Positions 30,201 to 36,052 of a DNA stretch of 37,777 nucleotides are shown piece by piece. The DNA is from a virus: positions 1 to 37,777 of the IMG/VR virus record IMGVR_UViG_3300030060_005621; one strand, written 5' to 3'. Both the position numbers and the translations under genes were made by a program. Each line of letters opens with the position of its first letter. Within the stretch, counting starts at the first letter, position 1. A model generated the notes under the pieces. That model searched no databases and had not been told where the DNA came from. It saw nothing but the letters and a program-made list of their open reading frames with translations.

Positions 30201-31812
30201 TATTTAATGTAATATTTCTTTGAATTGTAAAAACAGCTGGGGTGTTTTCATAAAAATCTCTAATCTCACCCTGACCTTTTACAATAAAAGATTTTGAATT
30301 TACTATTTGAGAAACAGTAGATTTAGGTAAATCTATACCATCATTACCTTTAAGAACTGCAGTATCCCCTACTCTAAATTGATGATCAACATCCAAATTA
30401 ATTTGATATGTAAAATCAGAAGAATCTTTAAGAGTGTTGCTTTTTACATTATAAGTTGGTGCAATATTATAAAACCAATTACTAAATTTAAATCCAGTAT
30501 CACCAATTCCTAAAGTTTTAATTTTTATAGTATTACCAGACTCATAACCACTATTATGAGATTTATATTTTAAACTCTCAAGTACAGAAGTCAATCTTAC
30601 TTCAATAATTTCATCTTGATCTACAGAAGATCTTCCATATGCAAATGTATTAATACCAACACTTTCTGTAGATGTAATTGTTTTTGCTATTCCTACACCA
30701 AAAAATTGAGTTAAGTTTTTAGATGTATAAGAACTTATTCCAACAGTGCCATCAATATATTTAAAATGCAATTCTCCTGTTGTACCAAATCCAACGGTAG
30801 AATCTACATTAAGAACAGTAGTACCTGCTGATACATTTCCTATTACTTTAGTTCTTGCAGGAACAGAAAAATTACCGTATATTGCACCATCTACTCTAGA
30901 ATCTCTATTATATCCAGCATCTATACTTAACCTATAAAATGTAGTACCTGCACTTACATTAATAGGTTCTACATGAGTTATGGGAGCATATGCCTTTTCA
31001 ATATCATCACCATAAGCATCTTGATATAAAGTTGATAATTCTAAGTTAAGTGGGTCACCTACAATTGGTTCAACTACAAAATCATTTGTAAATTTATAGT
31101 TTGCATTGGATGGTGTAAAAAGAAATTCAGAAGGTCTTATAATTTTTACATTTTCATTATATAAAGCTTTAAATAAAATCTCAAACCCTCTATCAGTACC
31201 CTTACTTAAATAAAAATCTTTTGTTTGTTTTAAAAAGATATTTTGATCTAAATCCGAATCTAATTGTCTTCCCTCAAATCCTGGTGTAATTTGAGTCTTA
31301 GTTTTATATAAAAATTCTTTTAAAAATAAAGTGCTTAAATTTTGAACAGTATCTCCCTTATCATGCTCATCAGCTACTGTGGTTTCAAATACCAATTCTT
31401 CTGGATTAAGAGAACTTTTATAAGAAGTAATTCCACTAAATCCTCTAACACAACCAGTGAATGCAAAAGTAGTTATTCCAGTATATGTAATAATTTCATC
31501 ATTAATTTTTATCAATCCATAAGAATCAGGAAACCCTTCAGTTCCTGTAGGATAATTTTGCATATCCACTTCTATAGTATCACTAGCGATACCCACAGAC
31601 ACTCCCAGTCCTACAGAATGAATAAGATTAGTTAAACTATCAACTTTTACATAATCATCAATATTTTGAGCTAAATCAATTGGACCACCTTGATATTCCT
31701 GTCCTTGATAATATGACTTTAAAAATTCAGCAACTAATGGATATTCGTTCCTTACATAACCAGGTAATTGGTTTTGAACGATGTTATTAAACTTAATTCT
31801 ATTTACTGTCAT
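18205..31812 (-). CDS. 7: Giant baseplate wedge gp7-like protein, 4535 aa
   Basis: This is a single open frame of 4535 codons. The N-terminus (MTVNRIKFNNIVQNQLPGYV) and the ITYTGITTFAFTGCVRGFSG motif (about 108-127) resemble the protein between gp6 and gp8 in marine T4-like phages. Synteny (gp25-gp6-X-gp8) makes it the gp7 equivalent. Near residues 1296-1430 there is a YHYH-type domain (HSPIIGWAYDGNPIYGPYGY, then YPHGTYAYF). At least ten Gly-Tyr beta modules are scattered through it, and residues about 3550-3840 hold three copies of an FxC...YPR...VGxS module. An EVVTGSISSATGTVDTW segment near 2415 matches one in gp14. T4 gp7 is only 1032 aa. I see no frameshift or internal promoter. The wedge role is inferred mainly from position. 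Confidence 0.85.
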   Translation of the reverse strand: MTVNRIKFNNIVQNQLPGYVRNEYPLVAEFLKSYYQGQEYQGGPIDLAQNIDDYVKVDSLTNLIHSVGLGVSVGIASDTIEVDMQNYPTGTEGFPDSYGLIKINDEIITYTGITTFAFTGCVRGFSGITSYKSSLNPEELVFETTVADEHDKGDTVQNLSTLFLKEFLYKTKTQITPGFEGRQLDSDLDQNIFLKQTKDFYLSKGTDRGFEILFKALYNENVKIIRPSEFLFTPSNANYKFTNDFVVEPIVGDPLNLELSTLYQDAYGDDIEKAYAPITHVEPINVSAGTTFYRLSIDAGYNRDSRVDGAIYGNFSVPARTKVIGNVSAGTTVLNVDSTVGFGTTGELHFKYIDGTVGISSYTSKNLTQFFGVGIAKTITSTESVGINTFAYGRSSVDQDEIIEVRLTSVLESLKYKSHNSGYESGNTIKIKTLGIGDTGFKFSNWFYNIAPTYNVKSNTLKDSSDFTYQINLDVDHQFRVGDTAVLKGNDGIDLPKSTVSQIVNSKSFIVKGQGEIRDFYENTPAVFTIQRNITLNNAINFEESSIYSTDVQNVYKEKSKDKLIVASSSLPSYEGQSLGVNDGEIVFEGAFTGDQFEIINSSTTTPSGVPVFDHGFYTGDAVYYTPQIVNESYVDPTSGTSLDNFVIKSSLAKEGLYFVHRVNATTLKLAKSRSDIDNSKFINLDTDNTRTGIVTDNKLIPYDFHTKTLKSQKLIREVCPPENDGSTNTTNPGKTGILINGVEILNYKSFDKITYGELENIKVLGGGRNYDVINPPFLHIKDSVGTGATGFVAVSGSLKDIRIIDPGFDYQEIPTIKISGGNGSGANVSVNMQQVSHSVSFNSNDPLVGLGTTGTLASTIGFGTYHKFKNAEEVIYVTNDQQTVGGMTTSSTYFVSHVGTAGTIVRLHKDEAGALAGINTITLTSNGVGKQFIKSLKTKSTIESINIVSGGSGYQNKKRTCNPVGINTALDTIKIKNHDYESGEIVSYNCDGTPISGLTTSTDFYITKVDDDNFKLSSVGVGTTNQEFYYNTKQYRPLTSIGIGTHTFNYQPITATLTGKVGLSSIGSETFEGKIQPIIRGEITSIHLSENGVGYGSSEIINFVREPEVTLLAGSEAQLSPVISNGSVVEVIVENKGKNYNAPPNLQIIGDGSGLVVTPVLKVVDLNGNVSAVGVGTTTKYVLDSVNVIQKGTGYTKPNTSISVVVPGTDVKVRSNIQKWTVNLFEKKYLGDQIANDDGILTKGLNKDFELQYTHLYAPRKLRESVYSTTQEGKSLYGEPDLRRLNGQEVNSDNHSPIIGWAYDGNPIYGPYGYIKKDGGTVVQMKSGYVEESSIKENRPSLSAFPGGFFVEDYTYKQLDDDTVLDENNGRFCITPQYPHGTYAYFATVSDGGSESSGQFNSYRLPKFPYLIGEDYHSLPNEFNFNIFSNQDSFDFKDTDWCRNTAPYNLIEGDTSYSYFSLPDKLSQTAEIKSVKPGIVENIGIITGGSNYQIGDKAIFDNVNTRGTGVSAVVSKILGKEVNSVSVATSSISNVEIYPSDRKGSYTILADNPHNWINTNTISILGLSTTSSKIEGSYIAGISSNRLILTGIGTTAVAIGTDGSTGIVTHINVAGDLSFPKIRSNDILGIGTEQVKVLNVEVSNSRIRVLRAFNGVTGVSHTITSEVIEDPRKLTISAGFNSTYDFRLNKQIYFNPVESVGLGTISGVGIGSTIVFSNPGIGLSELFVKTKEMYLPKHGLKTGDKLTYSPNAGEGINIRQDGAAGAAAGITTLINGQTLFAAVITEDFIGISTCRVGLGTTGTFVGIASTQRDSTTVFFSGVGTGVYHSFKTNYDVITGSIQKNTVTVSTAQTHGLLNNENVYIDVNPGVPTNFSVKYNDYNRRIVVNPKSFAATGVNTSTNSLTITNHGFETGDKIIHTASTPVDGLDDNGIYYIVKVDNDTFKLSKTYYDSTDSKPEIVGIADTSAGTINPINPALKVYKNSTAIFDLSDSSLGYVNQSTNYPAFRLNFYKDKNFTQIWDSSLQTDTFNITRAGTVGVTTTAELRLDVNDDVPDVLYYTLDPIFESNLPELKKEISVDPEILSGSELQLFNSLYNGKQKITVAATNQFTYTIPQYPERVSYGTTSNLSYETDSPTAYGAIKEFEIRTPGTNYYSLPGITTITSNVGDNAIVEGLSTSVGRICNTGIIDIGYDFPSDTTLTPDAILDQIVKIDSYMSLESVGVSSFGRGYLNAPDLIILDGKTNKLVDDVDLRYTLGNSNVEILKNTFGISDSTPTIIPIHNSNGVGISTVGFNTITKDVTVTLNQGFSTTTTFPFASGDNVLIEGISVGVGTTGRGYNSDQYDYKLFTLTSVDENYGGIGTITYNLSDYFTSDLAPSLTPGSFDVNNSSGRVIPERAFPIFDIKFKKSNDYIHGEVVTGSISSATGTVDTWNPNSGILRISGADNDFIVNDLIKGETTRTEGIASSIRSFDAYIKLGASSKVQKGWETDSGFFNANMQRVQDSLYYQNLSYSLSSRIDFETWDDPVSTLNHTLGFKKFADYQLESTASAKVGVTTDQIDVVVDAVGFGNLNCVHDFDIVTENSLTVGKNIVSDEITFTSRILQDYSESIGNRVVSIDDFSGTFNSNPRSTRFTTVNTWTLTDRRALKYFILVRDKRYTAQRQLMIVDLLHDSTQGYINQYGRVESIYDQGDFDFAVSGSEGKLNFYPTKFSVNDYWISSLSWNLDESVLSTATTSIGPSIIDTESITLAVGVGTTTIVGIASTYRSAKVMVEITPDISLEEYEFTQFNIVHNGTDVELLEYGQLTSNLNISGANATDGFGTYRGYIDGSSLKVDFIPNADVGIGTTGAINTILVGLADSTTTGIGTLTLNHARLQSQTTAISAAASPGITTIAEFDGGTYEGAYCFIQITDATNQQFEFQEYLVLTDYVSGDTTETYDVEWASVTSDVADASSGLGTIGTKVSAAGTVAITYTPNANIDVQTNVFSNQLRINDDSKNQIDFENGLIEAGFGEYTGTENTILRSFGLSHRTDPIFRKPFDGSDSSTIDTSNDTITLSNHFFVTGQQLVYSNPGTGYTMSVGIASTSFVGIGTTDKLPADVFAIKVNDNTIKLATTAENALKTVPTAIELSSVGIGTSHAFNAIGQNSKVLVSLDNIIQSPVVATSVTTHLADQVLTTSDTIEFAGITSFYGGDIVKIGSEIIRLDSIGQGGNDNLIRVKRPWMGTALAGYGTGTLVTKVIGNYNIVDNTLNFVEAPYGNVPLSTDTNPPDSRDWTGIATGSSFNGRMFMRSGVPDTTSETYYRNYIFDSISDQFTGIKSDFVLQSEGSNVSGLTTDGAIVLVNDVFQTIKVTNSLNDYFLEEDSAVGVTTILFTGTGSSVSGSPDVGTLPMGGVIVSVGSSEGFGYQPLVAAGGTVTVSAGGTVKSISIGNTGSGYRAGIQTVNVGIQTLSRVGTNVIGIGTAQITTGNITGIAITNTDHLFYSPRKIANVGYTSVTGLTTVTTQTIHNLNVGDEVKLSGIAFTCDYSPALGIATVGYGTATGIMTVTTVGAHGFSTTGQKSVVIFSGLGFTCALDNGSSIHYYPRGEDRAYNTSISIVGTSNTTITIDVGYSGVSDQSTHQFVSASDNAVISGGDYDHRFVSISGGAITEVSSGLGYTPTNATYDGPSGIVTFTLASHGLTTSNYVSVAQSSLVFRCSMDDYSSLHPYPRATDPIVGYGSTAITAATTNTFSINVGVSTIVNYNISTAVYSASSGILTMTLGSGGALHGLTTGTSIKLSTESLSFRCSKDSYASVHKYPRKPDPYYTGTNVTAVNSTTQFEVNVGISTVLSHYVGFGSVQSAIIAPRVSNNSASQFDTAIKGSEILRVVDSKTFETNTGISTRHHIYARGGVVNGYNEVVIDDPLSYSGIALTYTSSSSGIGTGAKADVVVGQGSSIITFTITNTGSGYGNGQRLTFPIGGTTGIPTDPSQTFTESYIEIEKVFNDEFTGWSLGQLQVVDNVERYIDGSTVDFPLTVNGDTLSIKAKRGSKIVEQELLLVFVNNIPQVPGIGYEFPGGSVITFTEAPKTGDTIQILFYKGTGDQDVVDREVAEPVQPGDELTIDRFSTQASWLEETERVPLSIDGTDRVSTDPYYGPGNTEDANLKRPITLCRQTEDKIINEIEIGKDREIYEPVINPYSYMIKSVGIGSTIVYVERLRPFFDPYDEVNEVSPTASDFSFQKKVKFISQENKTGAAGTALVSAAGTITSVIISDGGVGYSTATVSFASTSIGDTEVGVVTTSTRAFGTPIISAAGTITGIAITSVGAGYTSSNPPMVLISPPTWSEEENKIDTYQGDSGIIVGFGTTTTSGIGTQLIFDLFIPLTSDLRDSNITGTAVTISGINTGDFFVVSNSTVGSSSTSMTSTDNGGGTIGIGTQFVDNVYVVNKYEIVQSATGVGTTGVGIGTTHLNRVFVNISNKFSWDGDWPSFSGTGIHTGNYFGDYSWGKISLGSRSESSAYSAYTSKGVGGISTGAIVRRSKALKFKNFKTSS

Positions 31813-31829
31813 TTTATAACTTTTCTATC

Positions 31830-33845
31830 TTAGTAGGAGGATGAACCAGAAATGGTGGATGATGAACCAGATGATGAACCAGTAGTGCCAGTTGAGGATG
31901 TTATATTAGCATTACGTCCTCCAGACCGAACTAAAGTGCCATTAGCATAACTTGAAGATGTAATATAATTAGAACCAGATGGATCCAATCCTGAAGAAAT
32001 CTCATCTACAACTGTTTCAAATACACTATTACTAATATCTAGTTGTAAATAAAGATCCTGTAATCCAATAATATCATTAGAAGCAGGACATGCAGAAATT
32101 TCAATAACGGTCTGACCATCTTTTATCATACCTGATTGTATGTTGACAGGATTGAGAGTAATGATTCCTTCTTTATAATTTATTGTTCCCACATTTCTTC
32201 TATGTATGGTTGGAGTCGAAGAGGCTATATTAGGAACAGAAAAGAAAAACAATGACCCATTTATTCTATTTGTGTTTGGAATGTCACCAATATAAACATC
32301 TTGAGTTATTCCAGCCATTCTAAATGCAGATGATTTAATATTATATCCACTCATACTCTTAATATGAAACTCATTACCAAAACCAATTGAATATTCAGCA
32401 AAAGAATTTAAAACAGCTCTTAAATCCCTTCTCATATTAACTGTTGTAATATTCGATGTTATTGATTCATTACTATTATCAATAAGTGATAAAAATTTAC
32501 TATATTTGAATCTAGCACCATATTTGTTCATTTCAGATGATTCTGCATATTTATTTGCATTGCTTTGAACTACACTAGAAACGTATGCTGCAGATACTGT
32601 CTTATTTGTGTCATAATATACCTTTGAATTGATTTCAATGTAAAGATATTTCAAATCAAGGATTTCTGGGACAATTCCCGATATTGCATACTTCTTTAAT
32701 TTGGTTTTTATCTGTTCTTTTATAAGATTTGGAAGAAAATCACCTGCTTTTGGTTTAATACTAATAAAAACCTTTCCAAACTGTGGAGGAATCAAATCTT
32801 CACCACCAAATACTGAAATAGATTCAGTTTCTGGGTAAATTTTTGCAGGTATTAAAGATTCATAGTCATTTGACGTTACTGCTCTGTTTTGAGAGGCATA
32901 AATGCGAGGAGCAAACTTTCTAACCGACTCTACAGACTCAATTGACTCTCCTCCAGAAGAAGGTAGTCCAGTTGTTAGTAAAGATATCCCACTTGTGACA
33001 TTGTATGTCGCAGAATTGCGAGTATATTGCAATCTACCAGCAAAATTGAATTGTCCTATGCCATTTGCGGAATCTCCACTTGAAGTTATGTAATTAATAG
33101 TGACAAAATTGCCATCCTCTAGTGCTTTTCCAAAAATTCCATCTCCAAAAAATATTTCATATCTTTCATCTTCAATTTCTTGTAAAAAATAAACTTTTGA
33201 TTCAGATTTTACATCAAAAAGACTATCTTGGGTGCTATATTTTGTTTCTGTCGAAGAAGCTTCACTTGGTTTTACTCTAACTGATATTAAATCAGTATCT
33301 ACACCAATATTTGGTAAATTAAACTTCTGATTTGGTATTCTTGAAGAATAAGTGTAAGTTTGAGTTAATAATGTTCCTTCATATATCGAGACATCGTTAA
33401 AATCTGCAATTCCATTATTTACAGGAACTGTAATATCATCTAAAATAGAAAAAACAAAGGACTGATTAGCAAAATTACCCACTGAAGCTGCCACTGGACC
33501 TTTTTTAAGGACTAAAGAAGCAGGTGAAGGGGTCACACTACTTACATCTACGAAAAAGGATATAGTTGCTCTTGCTGCTTGTCTAGGACGGGGTACATAA
33601 CCTATGTTTCTTGCTAATGAAACGATATTTTTCCTTAAAGTTGCCGTATCAATGAACACTTCATTAGTGATCATGTTAGCATTGTAAGAAGTAATGTAGG
33701 TATTATATGCTAAAACGTCTAAAATCGTAGAAAGGTTCGATCCCTCGAAGTCATAATCGGTAAAATTCGAGTTAGACTTAAGATAATCTCGTAAAGTTGT
33801 CTTAACCTGATCAAAATCAAGGTTAGAAAAGTTGGCTAATGGCAT
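31830..33845 (-). CDS. 6: Baseplate wedge protein gp6
   Basis: This 671-residue protein matches gp6 of T4-like cyanophages, the wedge subunit that links neighbouring wedges in the baseplate inner ring. The N-terminus (MPLANFSNLDFDQVKTTLRD, then NFTDYDFEGSNLSTILDVLA and NTYITSYNANM) is the family signature, and RNIGYVPRPRQAARATISF follows. I chose the ATG at 33845: the frame is open 19 codons further, but that extension overlaps gp25, while MPLANF is the usual start and sits 1 nt after the gp25 stop (TAA-A-ATG). The last about 40 residues are Ser/Gly/Thr-rich and low complexity (SSTGTTGSSSGSSSTISGSS). It is the second gene of the gp25-gp6-gp7 unit. Confidence 0.93.
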   Translation of the reverse strand: MPLANFSNLDFDQVKTTLRDYLKSNSNFTDYDFEGSNLSTILDVLAYNTYITSYNANMITNEVFIDTATLRKNIVSLARNIGYVPRPRQAARATISFFVDVSSVTPSPASLVLKKGPVAASVGNFANQSFVFSILDDITVPVNNGIADFNDVSIYEGTLLTQTYTYSSRIPNQKFNLPNIGVDTDLISVRVKPSEASSTETKYSTQDSLFDVKSESKVYFLQEIEDERYEIFFGDGIFGKALEDGNFVTINYITSSGDSANGIGQFNFAGRLQYTRNSATYNVTSGISLLTTGLPSSGGESIESVESVRKFAPRIYASQNRAVTSNDYESLIPAKIYPETESISVFGGEDLIPPQFGKVFISIKPKAGDFLPNLIKEQIKTKLKKYAISGIVPEILDLKYLYIEINSKVYYDTNKTVSAAYVSSVVQSNANKYAESSEMNKYGARFKYSKFLSLIDNSNESITSNITTVNMRRDLRAVLNSFAEYSIGFGNEFHIKSMSGYNIKSSAFRMAGITQDVYIGDIPNTNRINGSLFFFSVPNIASSTPTIHRRNVGTINYKEGIITLNPVNIQSGMIKDGQTVIEISACPASNDIIGLQDLYLQLDISNSVFETVVDEISSGLDPSGSNYITSSSYANGTLVRSGGRNANITSSTGTTGSSSGSSSTISGSSSY

Positions 33846-33846
33846 T

Positions 33847-34248
33847 TTATCTGCTAGATTGCAAAACAAATTGTAATTCTTGAGTTGGAATCTCAGATCC
33901 AACTATGTCATATACTATAATTACATCAAAACCGTTGTTATCGAAGTCGGGAGATGCCTCTACTTTAACAACATCTACTCTTGGTTCATAAATTCTGATA
34001 GATTGACGTATTTCATCAACAATTATTGTCGATGTTATGTTGTCAATGTTCTCAAAAAGAGATTCTGTTATTCTTGAACCAAAAGTTTGGTTAAAAAACT
34101 TCTCTCCTGGTAAAGTAAAAACAATATTTCTAACAGAACGGGCAATTGCATTGGCATCTTTAAGCCCAATAAGGTCACTATTCAGGGGATTTGCCTGAAA
34201 ACTCATACTAATATCTTTAAAACCTTGACTTACCCGTTCTATCGGCAC
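33847..34248 (-). CDS. 25: Baseplate wedge protein gp25 (GTG start)
   Basis: This 133-residue protein belongs to the GPW/gp25 family, a conserved baseplate wedge component of contractile tails. The start MPIERVSQGFKDISMSF is typical of cyanophage gp25 and uses GTG. The family's EPR core motif is present (IYEPRVDVVKV, about 87-97), as are the LPGEKFFNQTFGSRITESLF segment (about 46-65) and a C-terminal beta strand region. It opens the late block: a late promoter lies 21 nt upstream, and gp6 starts 1 nt after its stop. An alternative start at the internal ATG (residue 15) would remove the conserved first helix and is unlikely. Confidence 0.93.
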   Translation of the reverse strand: MPIERVSQGFKDISMSFQANPLNSDLIGLKDANAIARSVRNIVFTLPGEKFFNQTFGSRITESLFENIDNITSTIIVDEIRQSIRIYEPRVDVVKVEASPDFDNNGFDVIIVYDIVGSEIPTQELQFVLQSSR

Positions 34249-34267
34249 ACTAATACAGCGATTATCT

Positions 34268-34285
34268 TTTATTTATTAAGGATTA
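34268..34285 (-). promoter_or_regulatory. T4-type late promoter (18-nt repeat) for gp25-gp6-gp7
   Basis: The core AATAAATA lies at 34270-34277 and ends 21 nt before the gp25 GTG. The surrounding 18 nt are identical to the gp8 promoter at 18190-18207. Confidence 0.75.
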
Positions 34286-34297
34286 CAAACTATTGTT

Positions 34298-34444
34298 TCA
34301 AATAATCATTGTTTGGTCGTCATATTCAAGTTCATCTTCTTCAAAATCTCCAAATATTTCACTTTGTACTAAATCATCACGTTTTTTTGGAGTAAGACGG
34401 TCATGTGAAACCTCTCTTAGCATCTTTTTCTTGGAGTTTTCCAT
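34298..34444 (-). CDS. Small charged protein, 48 aa
   Basis: This ORF encodes MENSKKKMLREVSHDRLTPK and ends in an acidic tail (DFEEDELEYDDQTMII). The protein is basic at the N-terminus and strongly acidic at the C-terminus. The reading frame is clean from ATG to TGA and sits alone between the intrinsic terminator (34474-34500) and the gp25 promoter. The spacing to a weak TTAAATA late-core variant (19 nt) is like that of the other late genes. I recognise the general type from marine T4-like phages but not a function. It is probably the first gene of the late block. Confidence 0.75.
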   Translation of the reverse strand: MENSKKKMLREVSHDRLTPKKRDDLVQSEIFGDFEEDELEYDDQTMII

Positions 34445-34463
34445 AATTTTAGTATGTTTTTAC

Positions 34464-34470
34464 TATTTAA
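34464..34470 (-). promoter_or_regulatory. Possible weak late promoter core TTAAATA
   Basis: The core differs from ATAAATA at one position and ends 19 nt before the ATG of the 48-residue gene, close to the spacing at the other late promoters. It is the only candidate between that gene and the terminator. AT-rich DNA makes chance matches easy. Confidence 0.35.
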
Positions 34471-34473
34471 CAA

Positions 34474-34500
34474 TAAAAAAAGGGGGATTGCTCCCCCCTT
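34474..34500 (-). terminator. Intrinsic terminator after the early-type gene block
   Basis: On the minus strand a G-run (34493-34498) and a C-run (34482-34486) form a 5-bp GC stem, extended by flanking A-T pairs, with a loop of about 6-7 nt. It is followed at once by a 7-T tract (34475-34481). It lies 3 nt after the stop of the 48-residue basic protein gene, and would insulate the early-type block from gp25 onwards. Confidence 0.9.
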
Positions 34501-34503
34501 AAT

Positions 34504-34650
34504 CTATTTTCCTTGTCCTCTGTACTTCTTTTTTGCTTTATTGCGAGAAGTTGCGGATAGGAGTGTGTTAGCCGAGCGTCCTTGACGAGTTTTTTTGGGC
34601 ATCGAGACGAGTTGGACGGTTCCCCATGCTCCTGTAGTTGCCTTTGCCAT
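34504..34650 (-). CDS. Small basic protein, 48 aa
   Basis: The protein is MAKATTGAWGTVQLVSMPKK followed by TRQGRSANTLLSATSRNKAK and KKYRGQGK. It has about 11 Lys/Arg and few acidic residues, so it could bind nucleic acid. The start overlaps the stop of the glycosyltransferase gene by one base (TAATG), so the two are translationally coupled and share the strong promoter at 35441-35469. A strong terminator follows 3 nt after the stop. I recall proteins ending in a similar KKYRGQG tail in cyanophages, but function is unknown. An internal Met (residue 17, MPKKTRQGRS) is a possible alternative start. Confidence 0.8.
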   Translation of the reverse strand: MAKATTGAWGTVQLVSMPKKTRQGRSANTLLSATSRNKAKKKYRGQGK

Positions 34651-35417
34651 TAAATTACCCTCATTTTCTCATGACCTACACGAATGCGAGGGTCGCACCA
34701 TGTCTCCACACCTGCTTCTTTAGCATCTAGGCAGAACGACACATCCTCACCACACATATCCTGCACTCCACCAGATTCAAAGACTTGCATCTTAGGAGCA
34801 AACCAAGGATATTCCATATTCTCGAAGACACCCTTCTTAATTAACACCCAACCGAAACCAGTATAGTCAACTGTGAAAGGTTTGTTGCGTTTGCCCATTG
34901 ACTCAACAGTCTCATGATTCATAACTCCCCCATTTTTGCGGAAGTCATCTTCTTCTAACCAATGAGCAACTGAGGTAGTATGTCCATCTTCTGTAGCATA
35001 CCAACCTGCTGCGATCTCTCTTTCGTCACCTTCAGCAGGAACTGCTAGATCGCAGAGTTGCCAGAACTTCTCAGGAGTAAAGACAATATCATTATCAATC
35101 CAGAGTTGATAGTCATATTCTAGTTTACCATCCCAAGGTATTTGATTAGGACCACGAAGAACATTTGCACCAAGACACTTACATCTTGCAAAGTTCACCA
35201 TAGAAGAATAATCTTGTGATATCTGTATACTCATTCCAGACTGCACCATATCAAAGCACAGTTGTACAAAATTCTTTAAAAAGGTATAAGAACAACCTCT
35301 GCCAGGTAGACAGAATACAATTGTCTTACCCTTCATTCTTGCTTTAATAGCAGGAATATCCCAACTAGGTGCTGCCTTAGTCGGTGCTTTGGCCTTAACA
35401 GTAAATCCTTTTGCCAT
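34650..35417 (-). CDS. GT-A-like glycosyltransferase
   Basis: This 255-residue protein looks like a GT-A fold glycosyltransferase. After a basic N-terminal 30 residues comes KTIVFCLPGRGCSY (31-44). DYQLWIDNDIVF (102-113) gives a D108-N-D110 DxD-type metal and nucleotide-sugar site. GEDVSFC (223-229) resembles the acceptor/catalytic ED motif, and a late His (H249 in RIRVGHEK) is often the last metal ligand. No signal peptide or membrane helix is visible, so it should be cytosolic. The substrate is unknown; modification of phage DNA, virion or host envelope are all possible. It has a perfect consensus sigma70 promoter, with a predicted leader of about 17 nt, so strong early expression is expected. 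Confidence 0.75.
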   Translation of the reverse strand: MAKGFTVKAKAPTKAAPSWDIPAIKARMKGKTIVFCLPGRGCSYTFLKNFVQLCFDMVQSGMSIQISQDYSSMVNFARCKCLGANVLRGPNQIPWDGKLEYDYQLWIDNDIVFTPEKFWQLCDLAVPAEGDEREIAAGWYATEDGHTTSVAHWLEEDDFRKNGGVMNHETVESMGKRNKPFTVDYTGFGWVLIKKGVFENMEYPWFAPKMQVFESGGVQDMCGEDVSFCLDAKEAGVETWCDPRIRVGHEKMRVI

Positions 35418-35440
35418 AATTCGTAATTACCTTCAATCCA

Positions 35441-35469
35441 ATTATACAATGATATTATATAGTTGTCAA
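35441..35469 (-). promoter_or_regulatory. Perfect consensus sigma70 promoter
   Basis: The minus strand has TTGACA (35464-35469), a 17-bp spacer and TATAAT (35441-35446). This matches consensus at all 12 hexamer positions with optimal spacing. The start of transcription should fall near 35434, giving a leader of about 17 nt to the glycosyltransferase ATG. Confidence 0.88.
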
Positions 35470-35476
35470 TAAAATA

Positions 35477-36052
35477 TTAATTCTTATCATATAAAAACGT
35501 ATAACTTACACGTTTATTTTCATGACCTGATTTCATACTAACATAATCTGTTTCATGAATAGTATTTCCTCTAAAAATAACACATCTATTATACTTGTAA
35601 GGTATCACATCATACTTTAATCCCTTCATAGATTCTTTATCCACTATTCCACCAAAATTAATTTTATTATATTTCTTTCTATAAATCCTTAACCCATTTT
35701 TACTATTATCTCCAATACACTGATTAGGTGTCACCCATGTATTAATAGTATAATAACTTCCAGGATCTATATGAGGACCAACACCTTCTCCCTTATTATC
35801 ATATAAAAAACTCCATGATCTAATATAAGATTCTTTTCTTATAAAAGAAACCTTAGATGAAACATAACGATCTGCTATATCTTTTAAAGAATCTCCTCCC
35901 TTATCAAAATCTCTTGCAACATAACCATTCCAATCAAAATCAATTTGCTTATTATCTAAAGCTATACATCTTAGTTGATAACATATTTCATCAGGAAAAA
36001 AATTATCAATAACAAGATATCCTTTCAGTTTTAATCTTAGTAAATCAATCAA
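35477..36052 (-). CDS. 2OG-Fe(II) dioxygenase, HxD...H type (TTG start)
   Basis: This 191-residue protein has the signature of a 2-oxoglutarate/Fe(II)-dependent oxygenase: H94-x-D96 (GPHIDPGSYYT), distal H166 (NTIHETD) and R181 (RVSYTFL) for 2-oxoglutarate binding. The N-terminal LKGYLVIDNFFPDEICYQL is also typical of the prolyl-hydroxylase-like group. The double-stranded beta-helix would be cytosolic; the substrate is unknown. No ATG is available before the conserved region. The frame opens only two codons before the TTG at 36052, so TTG is the likely start, overlapping the previous gene by 8 bp. It follows a second oxygenase of a different subfamily in the same operon. Confidence 0.85.
   Translation of the reverse strand: MIDLLRLKLKGYLVIDNFFPDEICYQLRCIALDNKQIDFDWNGYVARDFDKGGDSLKDIADRYVSSKVSFIRKESYIRSWSFLYDNKGEGVGPHIDPGSYYTINTWVTPNQCIGDNSKNGLRIYRKKYNKINFGGIVDKESMKGLKYDVIPYKYNRCVIFRGNTIHETDYVSMKSGHENKRVSYTFLYDKN

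Noticed and set aside
33846-33902. N-terminal extension of gp6 by 19 residues
   Set aside because: It overlaps gp25, and the family start MPLANFSNLDF at 33845 sits 1 nt after the gp25 stop.
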